A stretch of 64,000 nt of DNA, taken from contig NZ_PABT01000035.1 in the NCBI RefSeq assembly GCF_002699205.1, positions 62,001 through 126,000 on the forward strand, in the 5' to 3' direction. The notes under the pieces were generated by a model that was not told the origin of the DNA, searched no databases, and saw nothing but the letters and a program-made list of their open reading frames with translations. A program made the translations under genes and the position numbers. The DNA is from Allomuricauda sp. Its GTDB lineage: Bacteria > Bacteroidota > Bacteroidia > Flavobacteriales > Flavobacteriaceae. Of the stretch, positions 8,362 through 17,093 are shown in pieces (position 1 is the stretch's first letter; the number at the start of each line of letters is the position of its first letter).

Positions 8362-9183
8362 ATGAAAAAAAATGCGCTGTACGCTTTAATCTGTTTTGGA
8401 ATATTCCTAAGCTGTTCCAAGGATTCGGATATCACATCAGCAAATTCCAATGCAAACCTTAAAGCGGGAAACCTCTTATCCACCGGTGCATCAGCCAGGG
8501 ATCTATTGTCCAACGACAATTATGACAAGTTATTGATCGAGATTGATTATGTCACGGGGTTTGCCCCCACCGATGAATCGATGGCAAATTTTGAGCAATT
8601 TTTAAGAGAAAGAACATATAAGGAGGACATTGAATTCAAATACACTTCCCTTTCTTCCCCTAACGAAGAGAGCTTGAGCCTGGACGAAGTTGTAGACCTT
8701 GAAGAAGAAAACAGGAACGAATACAATGATGGGAATACCTTGGCCGTTTACATTTATTTTGCCGATGCACCTGCTGAGAGTGACGATGAAGACGAGGGCC
8801 TTGTTACCTTGGGAGCTGTATATCGAAATACATCCATGGTCATCTACAAATCCACTATTGCAGATATAGCCAATAGGAGTTTGTCCGTATCCACTACCGA
8901 TGTTGAAACCGCTACTTTACTACATGAGTTTGGTCATTTGTTCGGACTGGTCAACTTATCGACACAATCCGTACACGATCATGAAGAAACCATCATAAAT
9001 GATGATGGCGAGGAAGAAGGCAACAACCATTGCAATGCAGATGGCTGTTTAATGCGTTCTGAGTTGGAATTTGGAACTTCATTATTAAAACAAATGGAGA
9101 AAAATGCCTCCAAAGGTTTGGCTTCCATACCTAGTTTAGATGAAGAGTGTCTATTGGACCTACAAAAATACGGGGGACGGTAA
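8362..9183 (+). CDS. Archaemetzincin-like zinc metalloprotease lipoprotein
   Basis: A 273-residue lipoprotein (lipidation cysteine C18 after GIFLS). The middle is acidic. A metalloprotease core is visible: HEFGHLFGLVN (188-198) supplies HExxHxxG, and HCNADGCLM (223-231) matches the HCx4CxM part of the archaemetzincin signature, with a later cysteine at C263. In classical archaemetzincins the two parts are contiguous; here about 27 residues rich in Asp/Glu/His separate them. H223 is the likely third zinc ligand and M231 the Met-turn. It probably acts at the cell envelope. Its target is unknown. It ends nine bases before the convergent queE. Confidence 0.75.
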   Translation: MKKNALYALICFGIFLSCSKDSDITSANSNANLKAGNLLSTGASARDLLSNDNYDKLLIEIDYVTGFAPTDESMANFEQFLRERTYKEDIEFKYTSLSSPNEESLSLDEVVDLEEENRNEYNDGNTLAVYIYFADAPAESDDEDEGLVTLGAVYRNTSMVIYKSTIADIANRSLSVSTTDVETATLLHEFGHLFGLVNLSTQSVHDHEETIINDDGEEEGNNHCNADGCLMRSELEFGTSLLKQMEKNASKGLASIPSLDEECLLDLQKYGGR

Positions 9184-9191
9184 CCTTTCTA

Positions 9192-9824
9192 TTAAGGAAT
9201 ATTCAAATACTTATGGGTCTGTAAGGAAATCTTCCATTTCGGATGTTTCATCACATAATCCACTATCAAGGGCACCATTTTGTCGCGCACACTCCATTCC
9301 GGCTGTAAATAAAGAATACAATCCTCTCCCACTTGGGCAGCTTGCTCTTCCGCAAAAATAAAATCGTGTTTGTTGTAAACAATCACCTTTAGTTCATGTG
9401 CCCTTCTATGGATGTCACCCACAGGAAGCTTGTTTTTCTTTGGGGAAAGGCAAATCCAGTCCCAAATCCCGGTCAAAGGGTAGGCACCAGAAGTTTCAAT
9501 ATGAACGTTCATGTTTTTTGCCTTGAGGCCCTGGGTAAGAGGTCCCATATCCCATGTCAGTGGTTCGCCACCTGTAATCACAATGGTATCCGAGTATTTT
9601 TCGGCATTGGCAATTATACGGTCCACAGCGGTAGGTGGGTGCGTTTCTGCATTCCAGCTTTCTTTTACATCGCACCAATGGCACCCCACATCACATCCAC
9701 CGACCCTGATAAAATAGGCTGCCGTACCTTTATGGTAGCCTTCTCCCTGAATGGTGTAAAACTCTTCCATTAAGGGCAACATCAAGCCCTTTTCTACCAA
9801 GTCCATCACATTTTCCTTTACCAT
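9192..9824 (-). CDS. queE: 7-carboxy-7-deazaguanine synthase
   Basis: QueE is the radical-SAM enzyme that contracts 6-carboxytetrahydropterin to 7-carboxy-7-deazaguanine on the way to queuosine tRNA modification. The cluster-binding motif CDVGCHWC (Cx3Cx2C, residues 44-51) follows FYTIQGEG and RVGG; VITGGEPLTWD is the SAM-contacting GGEP motif. The frame is open up to an ATG at 9842, but a TATCTTTG promoter-like element lies inside that extension, so I start at 9824 (MVKENVMDLV); 9806 is another option. About 210 residues is normal. It follows a ridA-like gene on the same strand by 32 bases. Confidence 0.92.
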   Translation of the reverse strand: MVKENVMDLVEKGLMLPLMEEFYTIQGEGYHKGTAAYFIRVGGCDVGCHWCDVKESWNAETHPPTAVDRIIANAEKYSDTIVITGGEPLTWDMGPLTQGLKAKNMNVHIETSGAYPLTGIWDWICLSPKKNKLPVGDIHRRAHELKVIVYNKHDFIFAEEQAAQVGEDCILYLQPEWSVRDKMVPLIVDYVMKHPKWKISLQTHKYLNIP

Positions 9825-9828
9825 GATG

Positions 9829-9836
9829 CAAAGATA
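9829..9836 (-). promoter_or_regulatory. Probable -7 element of queE
   Basis: Minus-strand TATCTTTG fits TAnnTTTG and ends four bases before the ATG at 9824. If used, the mRNA would start at or next to the start codon. No -33 partner is evident, so this rests on the -7 match alone. Confidence 0.4.
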
Positions 9837-9856
9837 GTCCACTTCTATGGTTCCAC

Positions 9857-10309
9857 CTATTTTACGGCTATAACATCAATCTCTATAGCGCCATTGGCGG
9901 CAATTGCTTTGGCGGCAAAAGTGGTTCGAGCAGGTTTTTTCGTGAAATATTGGGTGTAAATTTCATTGAAAGCGGCAAAATCTTCAATATTGGCCAAAAT
10001 CACCGTGCACTTTACGACATTGTCCAAAGTCATATCGTGTTGTTCAAGAACGGCCTCAATGTTTTTGATGGCCTGCTCTGTCTCAGCCTGTATTCCTCCT
10101 TTTACCAAGGTTCTTGTGGTATGGTCCATCCCAACCTGCCCAGCCAAAAAGTACATGTTGCCGGCCTGTACCGCATCGCTGTATGGGGCGTTTTGTTTTT
10201 TCGGCTCGTGCGATTTATGGAAAATGAGTTCGGTGGATTCTTGTGCGCAAGCGGTTGGCGCAAAGCCCGCCAAACAAAGTAACAGGATTGCATATTGGAA
10301 AGGTTTCAT
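9857..10309 (-). CDS. Secreted RidA (YjgF/YER057c/UK114) family protein
   Basis: A 150-residue RidA-fold protein carrying an N-terminal signal peptide (MKPFQYAILLLCLAGF ... CAQ). The fold is recognisable from PYSDAVQAGNMYFLAGQVG, EAVLEQHDMTLDNVVKCTV and PARTTFAAKAIAANGAIEIDV; the arginine in PART is the residue that in active RidA proteins holds the carboxylate of the imine/enamine substrate. Cytosolic RidA deaminates reactive 2-aminoacrylate; an exported form would act in the periplasm and its substrate is unknown. The frame is open to 10405, but that extension overlaps the divergent gene and lacks signal-peptide character, so the start is put at 10309. Confidence 0.85.
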   Translation of the reverse strand: MKPFQYAILLLCLAGFAPTACAQESTELIFHKSHEPKKQNAPYSDAVQAGNMYFLAGQVGMDHTTRTLVKGGIQAETEQAIKNIEAVLEQHDMTLDNVVKCTVILANIEDFAAFNEIYTQYFTKKPARTTFAAKAIAANGAIEIDVIAVK

Positions 10310-10363
10310 AATCTCCTCTTTAGTTTTGCTTAAAATTACCCTATTTTTATCGCAAATTGAACA

Positions 10364-11875
10364 ATGATGGGCAACAAAGAAAAATTCTTTGAGCATATAG
10401 AGCAAGGGTACGCCATGAAAGGCGATTATATTACCATGGGTGCTGGAATGTTGGATGGTGAAACCATTACCGATGCATATATTAAGATTCCCCTAAAAAC
10501 CATGAATCGCCACGGACTCATCGCAGGGGCCACGGGTACCGGTAAAACCAAGACCCTACAGGTATTGGCGGAAAATCTATCCGACAAGGGCATTCCTGTT
10601 TTGCTCATGGACTTGAAAGGGGATCTCAGTGGTATTGCCCAGCCCAGCCCGGGACATCCTAAAATTGATGAACGCCACGAGAAAATCGGCCTCCCTTTTG
10701 AATCCAGGGGATTTCCCGTTGAAATCATGTCCCTTTCCGAACAAGAAGGGGTGCGTTTGCGTGCCACTGTTTCAGAATTTGGCCCTGTTTTACTTTCCAG
10801 AATCTTAGACCTCAGCGTTACACAGGAAGGAATTGTGGCCGTAGTCTTCAAGTATTGTGATGACAATAAGCTTCCATTGCTTGACCTTAACGATTTTAAA
10901 AAGGTGTTGCAATACGCCACTGGTGAGGGAAAAGAAGAGTTCCGAAAAGAATACGGTCGCATATCCACAAGTTCGACCGGAACCATTCTAAGGAAGATCA
11001 TTGAGCTGGAACAACAAGGTGCAGACCTTTTCTTTGGGGAGAAATCCTTTGATGTGGATGATTTGGTAAGGATTGATGAAAATGGGCGTGGCTATGTGAA
11101 CATCATCCGTTTGACCGATATTCAGGATCGTCCTAAACTGTTCTCAACATTTATGTTGAGCCTTTTGGCAGAAATTTATTCCACCTTTCCCGAACAAGGC
11201 GATAGTGACAGACCAGAATTGGTATTGTTCATAGATGAGGCCCACCTCATCTTTGACAATGCCAGCAAAGCACTTTTGGACCAAATTGAAAGTATTGTAA
11301 AGCTGATCCGTTCCAAAGGAATAGGTCTTTATTTTGTGACCCAAAACCCGACCGATGTTCCTGACGATGTCCTGGCACAATTGGGATTGAAAGTACAGCA
11401 TGCCCTAAGAGCATTTACCGCCAAGGACAGGAAGGCCATAAAGCTTACTGCGCAGAACTATCCCATTTCGGAGTTTTATGATACGGCAGAAATATTGACC
11501 TCATTGGGAACCGGGGAAGCTCTCATCTCTGCCCTGGATGAAAAAGGACGTCCAACACCCTTGGCCGCCACCATGATGCGTGCCCCCATGAGCAGAATGG
11601 ATGTTCTAAGCGATTCCGAAATAAAAGAGGTATTGGACAAGTCCAAATTGATAAAAAAATACAATGAGGAAATAGACCGTGAAAGCGCGTATGAAATCCT
11701 CAATGAAAAAATTGAGAAAGCTGAAAAAGAGGCCGAAAAAGAAAAAGAAGTAAAATCAACATCCCGAAAATCAACAAGTAGAGGGAGCACACGTATGAAT
11801 CCTGTGGTCAAAGTTTTGACCAGTGCTACATTTATACGAGGAGTTTTAGGGGTATTAAAAAAAGTGATCCGATAA
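10364..11875 (+). CDS. DUF853 / HerA-like P-loop ATPase (YjgR-type)
   Basis: A 503-residue ATPase of the HerA/FtsK superfamily. Walker A is GATGTGKT (55-62), the Walker B-type strand is LVLFIDEAHLIF (about 286-297), and a sensor-like VTQNP follows. The last 80 residues are charged (EKAEKEAEKEKE) and end in a basic tail. DUF853 proteins (E. coli YjgR) are conserved but their function is poorly known; DNA translocation or nucleoprotein remodelling is inferred from the superfamily. ATG codons at 10364 and 10367 are both possible. A small lipoprotein gene follows after five bases, suggesting cotranscription. Confidence 0.88.
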   Translation: MMGNKEKFFEHIEQGYAMKGDYITMGAGMLDGETITDAYIKIPLKTMNRHGLIAGATGTGKTKTLQVLAENLSDKGIPVLLMDLKGDLSGIAQPSPGHPKIDERHEKIGLPFESRGFPVEIMSLSEQEGVRLRATVSEFGPVLLSRILDLSVTQEGIVAVVFKYCDDNKLPLLDLNDFKKVLQYATGEGKEEFRKEYGRISTSSTGTILRKIIELEQQGADLFFGEKSFDVDDLVRIDENGRGYVNIIRLTDIQDRPKLFSTFMLSLLAEIYSTFPEQGDSDRPELVLFIDEAHLIFDNASKALLDQIESIVKLIRSKGIGLYFVTQNPTDVPDDVLAQLGLKVQHALRAFTAKDRKAIKLTAQNYPISEFYDTAEILTSLGTGEALISALDEKGRPTPLAATMMRAPMSRMDVLSDSEIKEVLDKSKLIKKYNEEIDRESAYEILNEKIEKAEKEAEKEKEVKSTSRKSTSRGSTRMNPVVKVLTSATFIRGVLGVLKKVIR

Positions 11876-11880
11876 TTTAT

Positions 11881-12429
11881 ATGAAAAATACAATCAAAAT
11901 AGTTGCCTTAATTCTTGGAGTTGTATTGATCCATTCCTGTAAAAAGGATACTAGGTTTTTAATTACAGAAACCAGTGTTGGGCCATTGACCCAAACAACT
12001 ACGGTAAAAGAAATGGAATCGGTCTTTGTTCAGGATTCCGTTGTTGGGGACACGGCCCAAATCAGTTTGGGTGTTTCCCCAAAAACTATTGAAATCTATG
12101 AAACAGGAGGCAAGCACCTTTTAACACTAAAAGCAAACTCCGACAGCATTCCTACCATCGAAAATGTAAGGATCATGGATCCGCGTTATGTATCAGAAAA
12201 AGGTATTGGGCTGCAAAGTACATTTAAGGACATTCGGAACAATTACGAAATCAAAAAAATTGTGACCACCCTGAACAGTATTGTGGTCTTCCCAAAAGGA
12301 AGCAACCTTTATTTCACCATTGACAAGGAAGAACTTCCTGAGGCGTTAAGGTTCTCATCCTCCAATATTGAAGCCGTACAAATACCGGACGAGGCTAAAA
12401 TAAAATACTTGATGTTGGGCTGGAACTAG
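11881..12429 (+). CDS. Hypothetical lipoprotein
   Basis: A 182-residue lipoprotein with leader KIVALILGVVLIHSC (lipidation at C20). I do not recognise a family. The mature part looks all-beta, with a repeated alternation of Thr/Val and Asp/Lys and an LTLKANSDS stretch, and there are no further cysteines. It begins five bases after the DUF853 ATPase stop, so the two are probably one transcription unit, although an envelope lipoprotein and a cytosolic ATPase have no obvious shared role. Confidence 0.75.
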   Translation: MKNTIKIVALILGVVLIHSCKKDTRFLITETSVGPLTQTTTVKEMESVFVQDSVVGDTAQISLGVSPKTIEIYETGGKHLLTLKANSDSIPTIENVRIMDPRYVSEKGIGLQSTFKDIRNNYEIKKIVTTLNSIVVFPKGSNLYFTIDKEELPEALRFSSSNIEAVQIPDEAKIKYLMLGWN

Positions 12430-12500
12430 CCTGTTAATTAAATGCCAAATATCTGGTAATCTGATATTTATTTGGATAAATTAAGCTAAAACCTATCCAA

Positions 12501-13460
12501 ATGAAAAAATCACTGTATTTGTTTGTCATTTTTCCGGTATTTACATTCTCCCAATTCAATTTTGAACCTTCATTGGAACACCCGTATGGCCTACCCAATC
12601 CAGATGCACCTTCCGAACTCATGGATTTCGCCCCATTAATAGGGGAATGCCAGTGTAAATCCGTATCTCGCAAAGCAGACGGGACTTGGGCCGAGCCTGT
12701 GGACATGATCTGGCGTTTCAAATATATCATGAACGGAATGGCCATTCAGGATGAAACGCTAAAAGAAGATCACACCTATTCAGGTAGCATCCGTCAATTT
12801 ATCCCAGATAGCACACGTTGGTATGTACATTATTATTCTGCTCCAAGTACAGTCACCAAATTACCTACTTGGGAAGGTAAAAAAACGGAGGATGGAAAAA
12901 TAGTACTGTACAGGGAACAAAAAGCTCCAAATGGTACGGAAGGATTTTACAAAATTTCGTTCTATAATATTAACGAGGATGGTTTTAAATGGATCGGGGA
13001 ATGGGTAGACAAAACAGAATCTGTGATTTATCCTACTTGGAAAATAGATTGTTCGAATGGCAAAACCTCTAAACATCAACCCGATGATGAAGCAAAAATC
13101 ATAGCGGCCACCAAAGTCTTTTCAAAAGCCTATATGGAAGGTGACTTTGAAACCATTGCCAATAGCTATACAGAAGATGCCAAAATTTTTCCAAATAATA
13201 CCGACATTATAGCTGGAAGGGAAGCCATTAAAAAAAGGTGGATGTTAGGATCAGGGACCAAAATCCTACACCATGAAATCAACCCTAAAGAAATTACTTT
13301 TCTTGGTGACTTTGCACATGATTATGGCTATTTCCAAGGAAAATCTGAAAACAATGACGGTTCTGTATCTGATTGGAGAGGTAAATATGTGGTAGTTTGG
13401 AAGAAAGAGGATGGGGATTGGAAAATGTACTTGGACATTTGGAACCGTATTAGGAACTAG
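12501..13460 (+). CDS. Secreted two-domain protein: DUF1579-like plus SnoaL-like (NTF2 fold)
   Basis: A 319-residue exported protein (signal peptide MKKSLYLFVIFPVFTFSQ). Residues about 40-190 form a beta-rich domain resembling DUF1579 proteins (LIGECQCKS ... WRFKYIMNGMAIQDE ... FYKISFYNINEDGFKW). Residues about 200-319 are a SnoaL/DUF4440-like NTF2-fold domain (AYMEGDFETIANSYTEDAKI ... YVVVWKKEDGDWKMYLDIWN). NTF2-fold domains bind small hydrophobic ligands or act as isomerases or hydrolases; no reaction can be assigned. Its last four bases overlap the end of the convergent HxlR regulator gene. Confidence 0.75.
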   Translation: MKKSLYLFVIFPVFTFSQFNFEPSLEHPYGLPNPDAPSELMDFAPLIGECQCKSVSRKADGTWAEPVDMIWRFKYIMNGMAIQDETLKEDHTYSGSIRQFIPDSTRWYVHYYSAPSTVTKLPTWEGKKTEDGKIVLYREQKAPNGTEGFYKISFYNINEDGFKWIGEWVDKTESVIYPTWKIDCSNGKTSKHQPDDEAKIIAATKVFSKAYMEGDFETIANSYTEDAKIFPNNTDIIAGREAIKKRWMLGSGTKILHHEINPKEITFLGDFAHDYGYFQGKSENNDGSVSDWRGKYVVVWKKEDGDWKMYLDIWNRIRN

Positions 13461-13879
13461 AACAACCCATACTTTTCACGATTGGCCATAACCTTTGGAC
13501 TGTTGTCGTGCATCCATTCGGTAAGTTCCAATAATTTTTCCACATAGGACTGTCCAAATTCGGTAAGGCTGTATTCCACCCTAATCGGTACTTCGGGGTA
13601 GGCTTTACGCTCAATGTAACCATCTGCTTCCAAAACCTTTAAGCGTTGGCTCAGCACTTTATTGGATATTCCATAAACATATTTTTTGAGTTTATTGAAC
13701 CGAAGTACTGGGAAGTATCCCAACCAAAGTAGAATCAAAACACTCCATTGATCAGAAGCAACAGACATTACATCTCGAACTGGGCACAGCTCGGGCGGGT
13801 TCTTGTAATCGATGTGCCCAAACATTTTTTCTATTTTTTTTACCGTCCTAACCTTTTGATTTTCAGCAATAGTTTCCAT
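13457..13879 (-). CDS. HxlR-family transcriptional regulator
   Basis: A 140-residue winged-helix regulator. The HxlR pattern is clear: CPVRDVMSVASDQWSVLIL (from about residue 32) with the conserved N-terminal cysteine, the recognition-helix region FNKLKKYVYGISNKVLSQRL, and the wing RVEYSLTEFGQSY. HxlR proteins often sense electrophiles or redox state through that cysteine and control neighbouring detoxification genes. It is divergent from an alpha/beta hydrolase gene; an inverted repeat in the shared 97-base gap is a candidate operator. Its 3' end overlaps the preceding gene by four bases. Confidence 0.92.
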   Translation of the reverse strand: METIAENQKVRTVKKIEKMFGHIDYKNPPELCPVRDVMSVASDQWSVLILLWLGYFPVLRFNKLKKYVYGISNKVLSQRLKVLEADGYIERKAYPEVPIRVEYSLTEFGQSYVEKLLELTEWMHDNSPKVMANREKYGLF

Positions 13880-13958
13880 TGATATACTTAGTTTTCAATC
13901 CGTGACTTCTTTTCTTTTCTAAAATGAATATGTACTTTTAGTTTCTAATTAAGAGTAA

Positions 13959-13973
13959 GTTACAAAAAGTAAC
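13959..13973. promoter_or_regulatory. Inverted repeat, candidate HxlR operator
   Basis: GTTAC-AAAAA-GTAAC is a perfect 5+5 inverted repeat centred nine to twenty bases before the hydrolase ATG and within the divergent gap of the HxlR gene. HxlR-type regulators bind short palindromes of this size in divergent gaps. Binding is inferred from position only. Confidence 0.45.
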
Positions 13974-13976
13974 CTC

Positions 13977-14816
13977 ATGAAAAAACTACTTGGTAAAGTA
14001 ATTCCATTGGGCATTGGGCAATACTACAATGCCTATTCAATTATAAATCCAAAAAAAACTGCGGAAAAAGCCTTCCATACGTTTAGCACCGTAAGAAAAG
14101 GAAAGGTCCGACCAGAACAGGCCCAATTTTTGGATGGTTCCAAACTAGCTATAGAAGAAGTTGCAGGCCACAAAATACAATCATATCACTGGCCTGGGAA
14201 CAAAGAAACCGTTTTGTTGGTACATGGATGGGAAAGCAATACGTATAGATGGCGGAACCTTATTAAAAAACTAAGGGAGGCTGATTTTAACATCATTGCC
14301 TTTGATGCTCCCTCACATGGGTACTCTTCCGGGAAACATTTATACGTACCGCTCTATGAAGAAGTGGTCAACTATATGGTCAAAAAATATAATCCCAAAC
14401 ATCTTATTGGGCACTCAATGGGTGGTATGACCATTATCTACAACCAATATAAAAACCCAAATGATACCGTAGAAAAAATGGTGACCATTGGGGCTCCATC
14501 CAAAATCCAAGATTTTTTAGACCAGTATCGGGACCTATTAAAATTGAACAATAAAGTGATGAAGTATTTGGACAACTACATTCTGGAGCGCTTTGGTTTT
14601 AAAATAGATGAGTTTTCAACAGCAGAATTCGCACGATCCATCAGTAAAAAAGGCTTGCTTTTCCATGACAAACTTGATAAGATAGCACCCTACAATGCAT
14701 CGGTTATGGTGCATAAAAATTGGAACGACAGTAGATTGATAAGCACTGAAGGTTTAGGACACTCGATGCACCAAGACAATGTGAACGACCAAATCATATC
14801 TTTTTTGGAAGGATGA
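13977..14816 (+). CDS. Alpha/beta hydrolase
   Basis: A 279-residue alpha/beta hydrolase. The oxyanion strand VLLVHGWESNTYRWRNL lies at about residues 79-95, the nucleophile elbow is GHSMGGMT (serine near residue 143), the acid is probably in LFHDKLDKIAP, and the catalytic histidine in GLGHSMHQD near the C-terminus. No signal peptide is obvious, although the N-terminus is moderately hydrophobic. It is divergent from the HxlR regulator and followed by a VOC gene after 33 bases, so the three probably form one regulated set. The substrate is unknown. Confidence 0.87.
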   Translation: MKKLLGKVIPLGIGQYYNAYSIINPKKTAEKAFHTFSTVRKGKVRPEQAQFLDGSKLAIEEVAGHKIQSYHWPGNKETVLLVHGWESNTYRWRNLIKKLREADFNIIAFDAPSHGYSSGKHLYVPLYEEVVNYMVKKYNPKHLIGHSMGGMTIIYNQYKNPNDTVEKMVTIGAPSKIQDFLDQYRDLLKLNNKVMKYLDNYILERFGFKIDEFSTAEFARSISKKGLLFHDKLDKIAPYNASVMVHKNWNDSRLISTEGLGHSMHQDNVNDQIISFLEG

Positions 14817-14849
14817 AAAAGTTGTCCTAATTTTCAATAAAAATAGACC

Positions 14850-15272
14850 ATGCAAAATCTAACTCCCTTTCACGTTGCCGTACCGGTACATAATTTAGAT
14901 GAATGTAGAACCTTTTACCGTGATGTACTCGGATGTGAAGAAGGTAGAAGTGCAGAGCAATGGGTGGATTTCAACTTTTTTGGCCACCAATTCGTAATCC
15001 ATTATAAGCCAAAATCCAAAGAAGAAACACACACAAACCCTGTTGATGGCAAAAATGTACCTGTACCGCATTATGGCGTGGTTTTACCTTGGGATACATT
15101 CCAAACCTTTTCCCAAGAACTTATTGCAAAGGGAATCGATTTTGTAATTGAACCCTATATCCGGTTCAAAGGGGAACCTGGAGAGCAAGCAACCATGTTC
15201 TTTTTAGATCCAGCAGGCAATGCTTTGGAGTTTAAAGCTTTTAAAGACATGGGACAGTTGTTTGCCAAATAA
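14850..15272 (+). CDS. VOC family protein (glyoxalase/bleomycin-resistance fold)
   Basis: A 140-residue vicinal-oxygen-chelate protein. It has the paired beta-alpha-beta modules ([20 protein letters not shown] and [18 protein letters not shown]), and likely metal ligands are H8, H71-type and the glutamate in the final strand ALEFKAF. Members include glyoxalases, ring-cleaving dioxygenases and resistance proteins. The motif [13 protein letters not shown] is typical of the broad family. It lies 33 bases after the hydrolase gene and two bases from the convergent DUF2306 gene. Confidence 0.87.
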   Translation: MQNLTPFHVAVPVHNLDECRTFYRDVLGCEEGRSAEQWVDFNFFGHQFVIHYKPKSKEETHTNPVDGKNVPVPHYGVVLPWDTFQTFSQELIAKGIDFVIEPYIRFKGEPGEQATMFFLDPAGNALEFKAFKDMGQLFAK

Positions 15273-15273
15273 T

Positions 15274-15900
15274 TTAGGCCAGGTTCAATCCTTTTTTCCT
15301 TACCCACAAATGGGCAAAAATCATATTGGGCACCCAACAGAGCCAAGCCACTATTTTATAGGCCAGTACAAACTCTCCCAATATGATGGTCAAGAGCGGC
15401 AACCAAATGCGTAGCGTTACGGCTGCAAAACATGCAGCATAACTATAAATCATCATTCCTTGATGGAGGGAAAGGTCTTTGTTTTTTATCGCGGTATACG
15501 CCCTAAGGGTAGTAAACAACCATATGAGTCCAAGACTTATAAAACCTATAGATGAAACAATTCCTCCCGTGGCAAAAAAACCGAGGTATATACCACATAA
15601 CCCACTGACCAAAGCAGATATCACATATATTTTACCAAGGTTTCTATGCAGGTTCAATCGCTTGGCACGAAGTTTCCTTATAAATTGCGACCAACCTACC
15701 AATAGTGCCAAACCCCCAAAACTTATATGACCATAAAAGGCTATTTTCCAAACGGTATTGGATAATAAGTCATTGGATTTGTTCATCAAAATCCCAAAAT
15801 CTTCAGTAGCGAATATGTAAATCAATGGGTAAAGACCAATTCCAATAGCAAGAAGAACAAAAACCACCCAAGCTACTTTATTTCTCACCTTTTGCGCCAT
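15274..15900 (-). CDS. DUF2306 membrane protein
   Basis: A 208-residue inner-membrane protein with about six helices (around 10-30, 50-66, 88-108, 113-130, 148-166, 170-195). It matches the DUF2306 pattern: GHISFGGLALLVGWSQFI, then NLHRNLGKIYVISAL with the conserved HR, and LSLHQGMMIYSYAACFAAVT with a second conserved histidine. The two helix-end histidines suggest haem or metal binding, but the family is not characterised. It is convergent with the VOC gene. Confidence 0.82.
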   Translation of the reverse strand: MAQKVRNKVAWVVFVLLAIGIGLYPLIYIFATEDFGILMNKSNDLLSNTVWKIAFYGHISFGGLALLVGWSQFIRKLRAKRLNLHRNLGKIYVISALVSGLCGIYLGFFATGGIVSSIGFISLGLIWLFTTLRAYTAIKNKDLSLHQGMMIYSYAACFAAVTLRIWLPLLTIILGEFVLAYKIVAWLCWVPNMIFAHLWVRKKGLNLA

Positions 15901-16020
15901 ATTGCCGGATTAAGCTAGAAGTAAGTTATCGATTATTTGGCGATAAAAACAAGAATTTTGACGGTAATTCGTTATGAATGCATTGATTAGGCATTCGAGC
16001 CACATCCAAATCTTATAACT

Positions 16021-16173
16021 ATGAAGACGATTTTACTCTTGATTACCCTTGTTTTTTCTGGCATGGCAGTATCCAGCTGCACCAATGATGAGGATGAAAC
16101 GGATTTTGAAATCCTCACTCCTGAAGAGGAGCAACAATCTATTTTAAAAATGGAACAGGAAAACCCGAAATAA
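16021..16173 (+). CDS. Small acidic lipoprotein (50 residues)
   Basis: A short open frame with a good lipoprotein leader: MKTILLLITLVFSGMAVSSC, lipidation cysteine at position 20. The mature 30 residues are very acidic (TNDEDETDFE and PEEEQQS) and Lys-poor. I know no named family. The frame ends five bases before the convergent folD. The clean lipobox and ATG make it a likely real gene that length cut-offs would miss. Confidence 0.6.
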   Translation: MKTILLLITLVFSGMAVSSCTNDEDETDFEILTPEEEQQSILKMEQENPK

Positions 16174-16177
16174 TCCT

Positions 16178-17056
16178 TTAGGCATTGTGCCGCTCTCGTG
16201 CCAACAAGGTGTTTTTGAGCAACATGGCAATGGTCATTGGCCCTACACCACCTGGTACTGGAGTAATATAGGCTGCTTTTTTACTGACATTTTCAAAATC
16301 GACATCACCGGTAATGTAGTAGCCTTTTGAAGATGTCTCATCAGGAACACGGGTAATGCCCACATCGATTACGGTAACACCATCTTTTACCATATCGGCC
16401 TTCAGAAACTTTGGGACCCCCAATGCGGATATTACAATATCGGCCTGAAGCGTCAACTCCTTAAGATTTTTGGTCCTACTGTGTGCAAGGGTTACCGTTG
16501 AGTTTCCCGGGTTGCCCTTTTGGCTCATTAAAATACTTATGGGCCTGCCCACAATATGGCTCCTGCCGATCACGACCGTATGTTTCCCTTCGGTCTCCAC
16601 GTTGTACCTTTTCAAAAGTTCCATAATACCAAATGGCGTTGCTGAGATAAAGGTTTCCATATCCAAGGCCATTTTTCCAAAATTGGTGGGATGAAAACCA
16701 TCCACATCCTTATCGGGATCCACGGCCATCAGCACTTTTTCCTCATCAATATGTTTGGGCAGGGGCAATTGAACAATATAACCATCAATATTTGGATCAT
16801 TGTTCAATTCGTGCACTTGCTTCAGTAAATCTTCTTCGGTGGTTTCCTCCGGAAGGTGTATCAATGTAGATTCGAAGCCGATTTTTTTACAGGAACGTAC
16901 TTTACTACCCACATAGGTTAGACTGGCACCATCGTTACCTACCAAAACTGCGGCCAAATGGGGAACTTTTTCACCCCTTGCTTTCATTTGTGCCACCTCA
17001 ACGGTGATTTCTTCCTTTATCTGGTTCGATACTTTTTTTCCGTCAAGGATTTCCAT
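16178..17056 (-). CDS. folD: Bifunctional methylenetetrahydrofolate dehydrogenase / methenyltetrahydrofolate cyclohydrolase
   Basis: FolD interconverts 5,10-methylene-, 5,10-methenyl- and 10-formyl-tetrahydrofolate, supplying one-carbon units for purine and formyl-methionine synthesis. The 292 residues show the signature [14 protein letters not shown] with the catalytic lysine, [19 protein letters not shown], the NADP-binding [16 protein letters not shown] and the C-terminal [13 protein letters not shown]. Length is normal. It follows ffh on the same strand by 37 bases. Confidence 0.97.
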   Translation of the reverse strand: MEILDGKKVSNQIKEEITVEVAQMKARGEKVPHLAAVLVGNDGASLTYVGSKVRSCKKIGFESTLIHLPEETTEEDLLKQVHELNNDPNIDGYIVQLPLPKHIDEEKVLMAVDPDKDVDGFHPTNFGKMALDMETFISATPFGIMELLKRYNVETEGKHTVVIGRSHIVGRPISILMSQKGNPGNSTVTLAHSRTKNLKELTLQADIVISALGVPKFLKADMVKDGVTVIDVGITRVPDETSSKGYYITGDVDFENVSKKAAYITPVPGGVGPMTIAMLLKNTLLARERHNA

Positions 17057-17093
17057 GGGTTGTGTTGGTTTTTACTTCTGAATAAGGTTAAGG

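Noticed and set aside
9857..10405. Longer start for the ridA-like gene
   Set aside because: The extra 32 codons overlap the divergent ATPase gene and hide a good signal peptide; 10309 is better.
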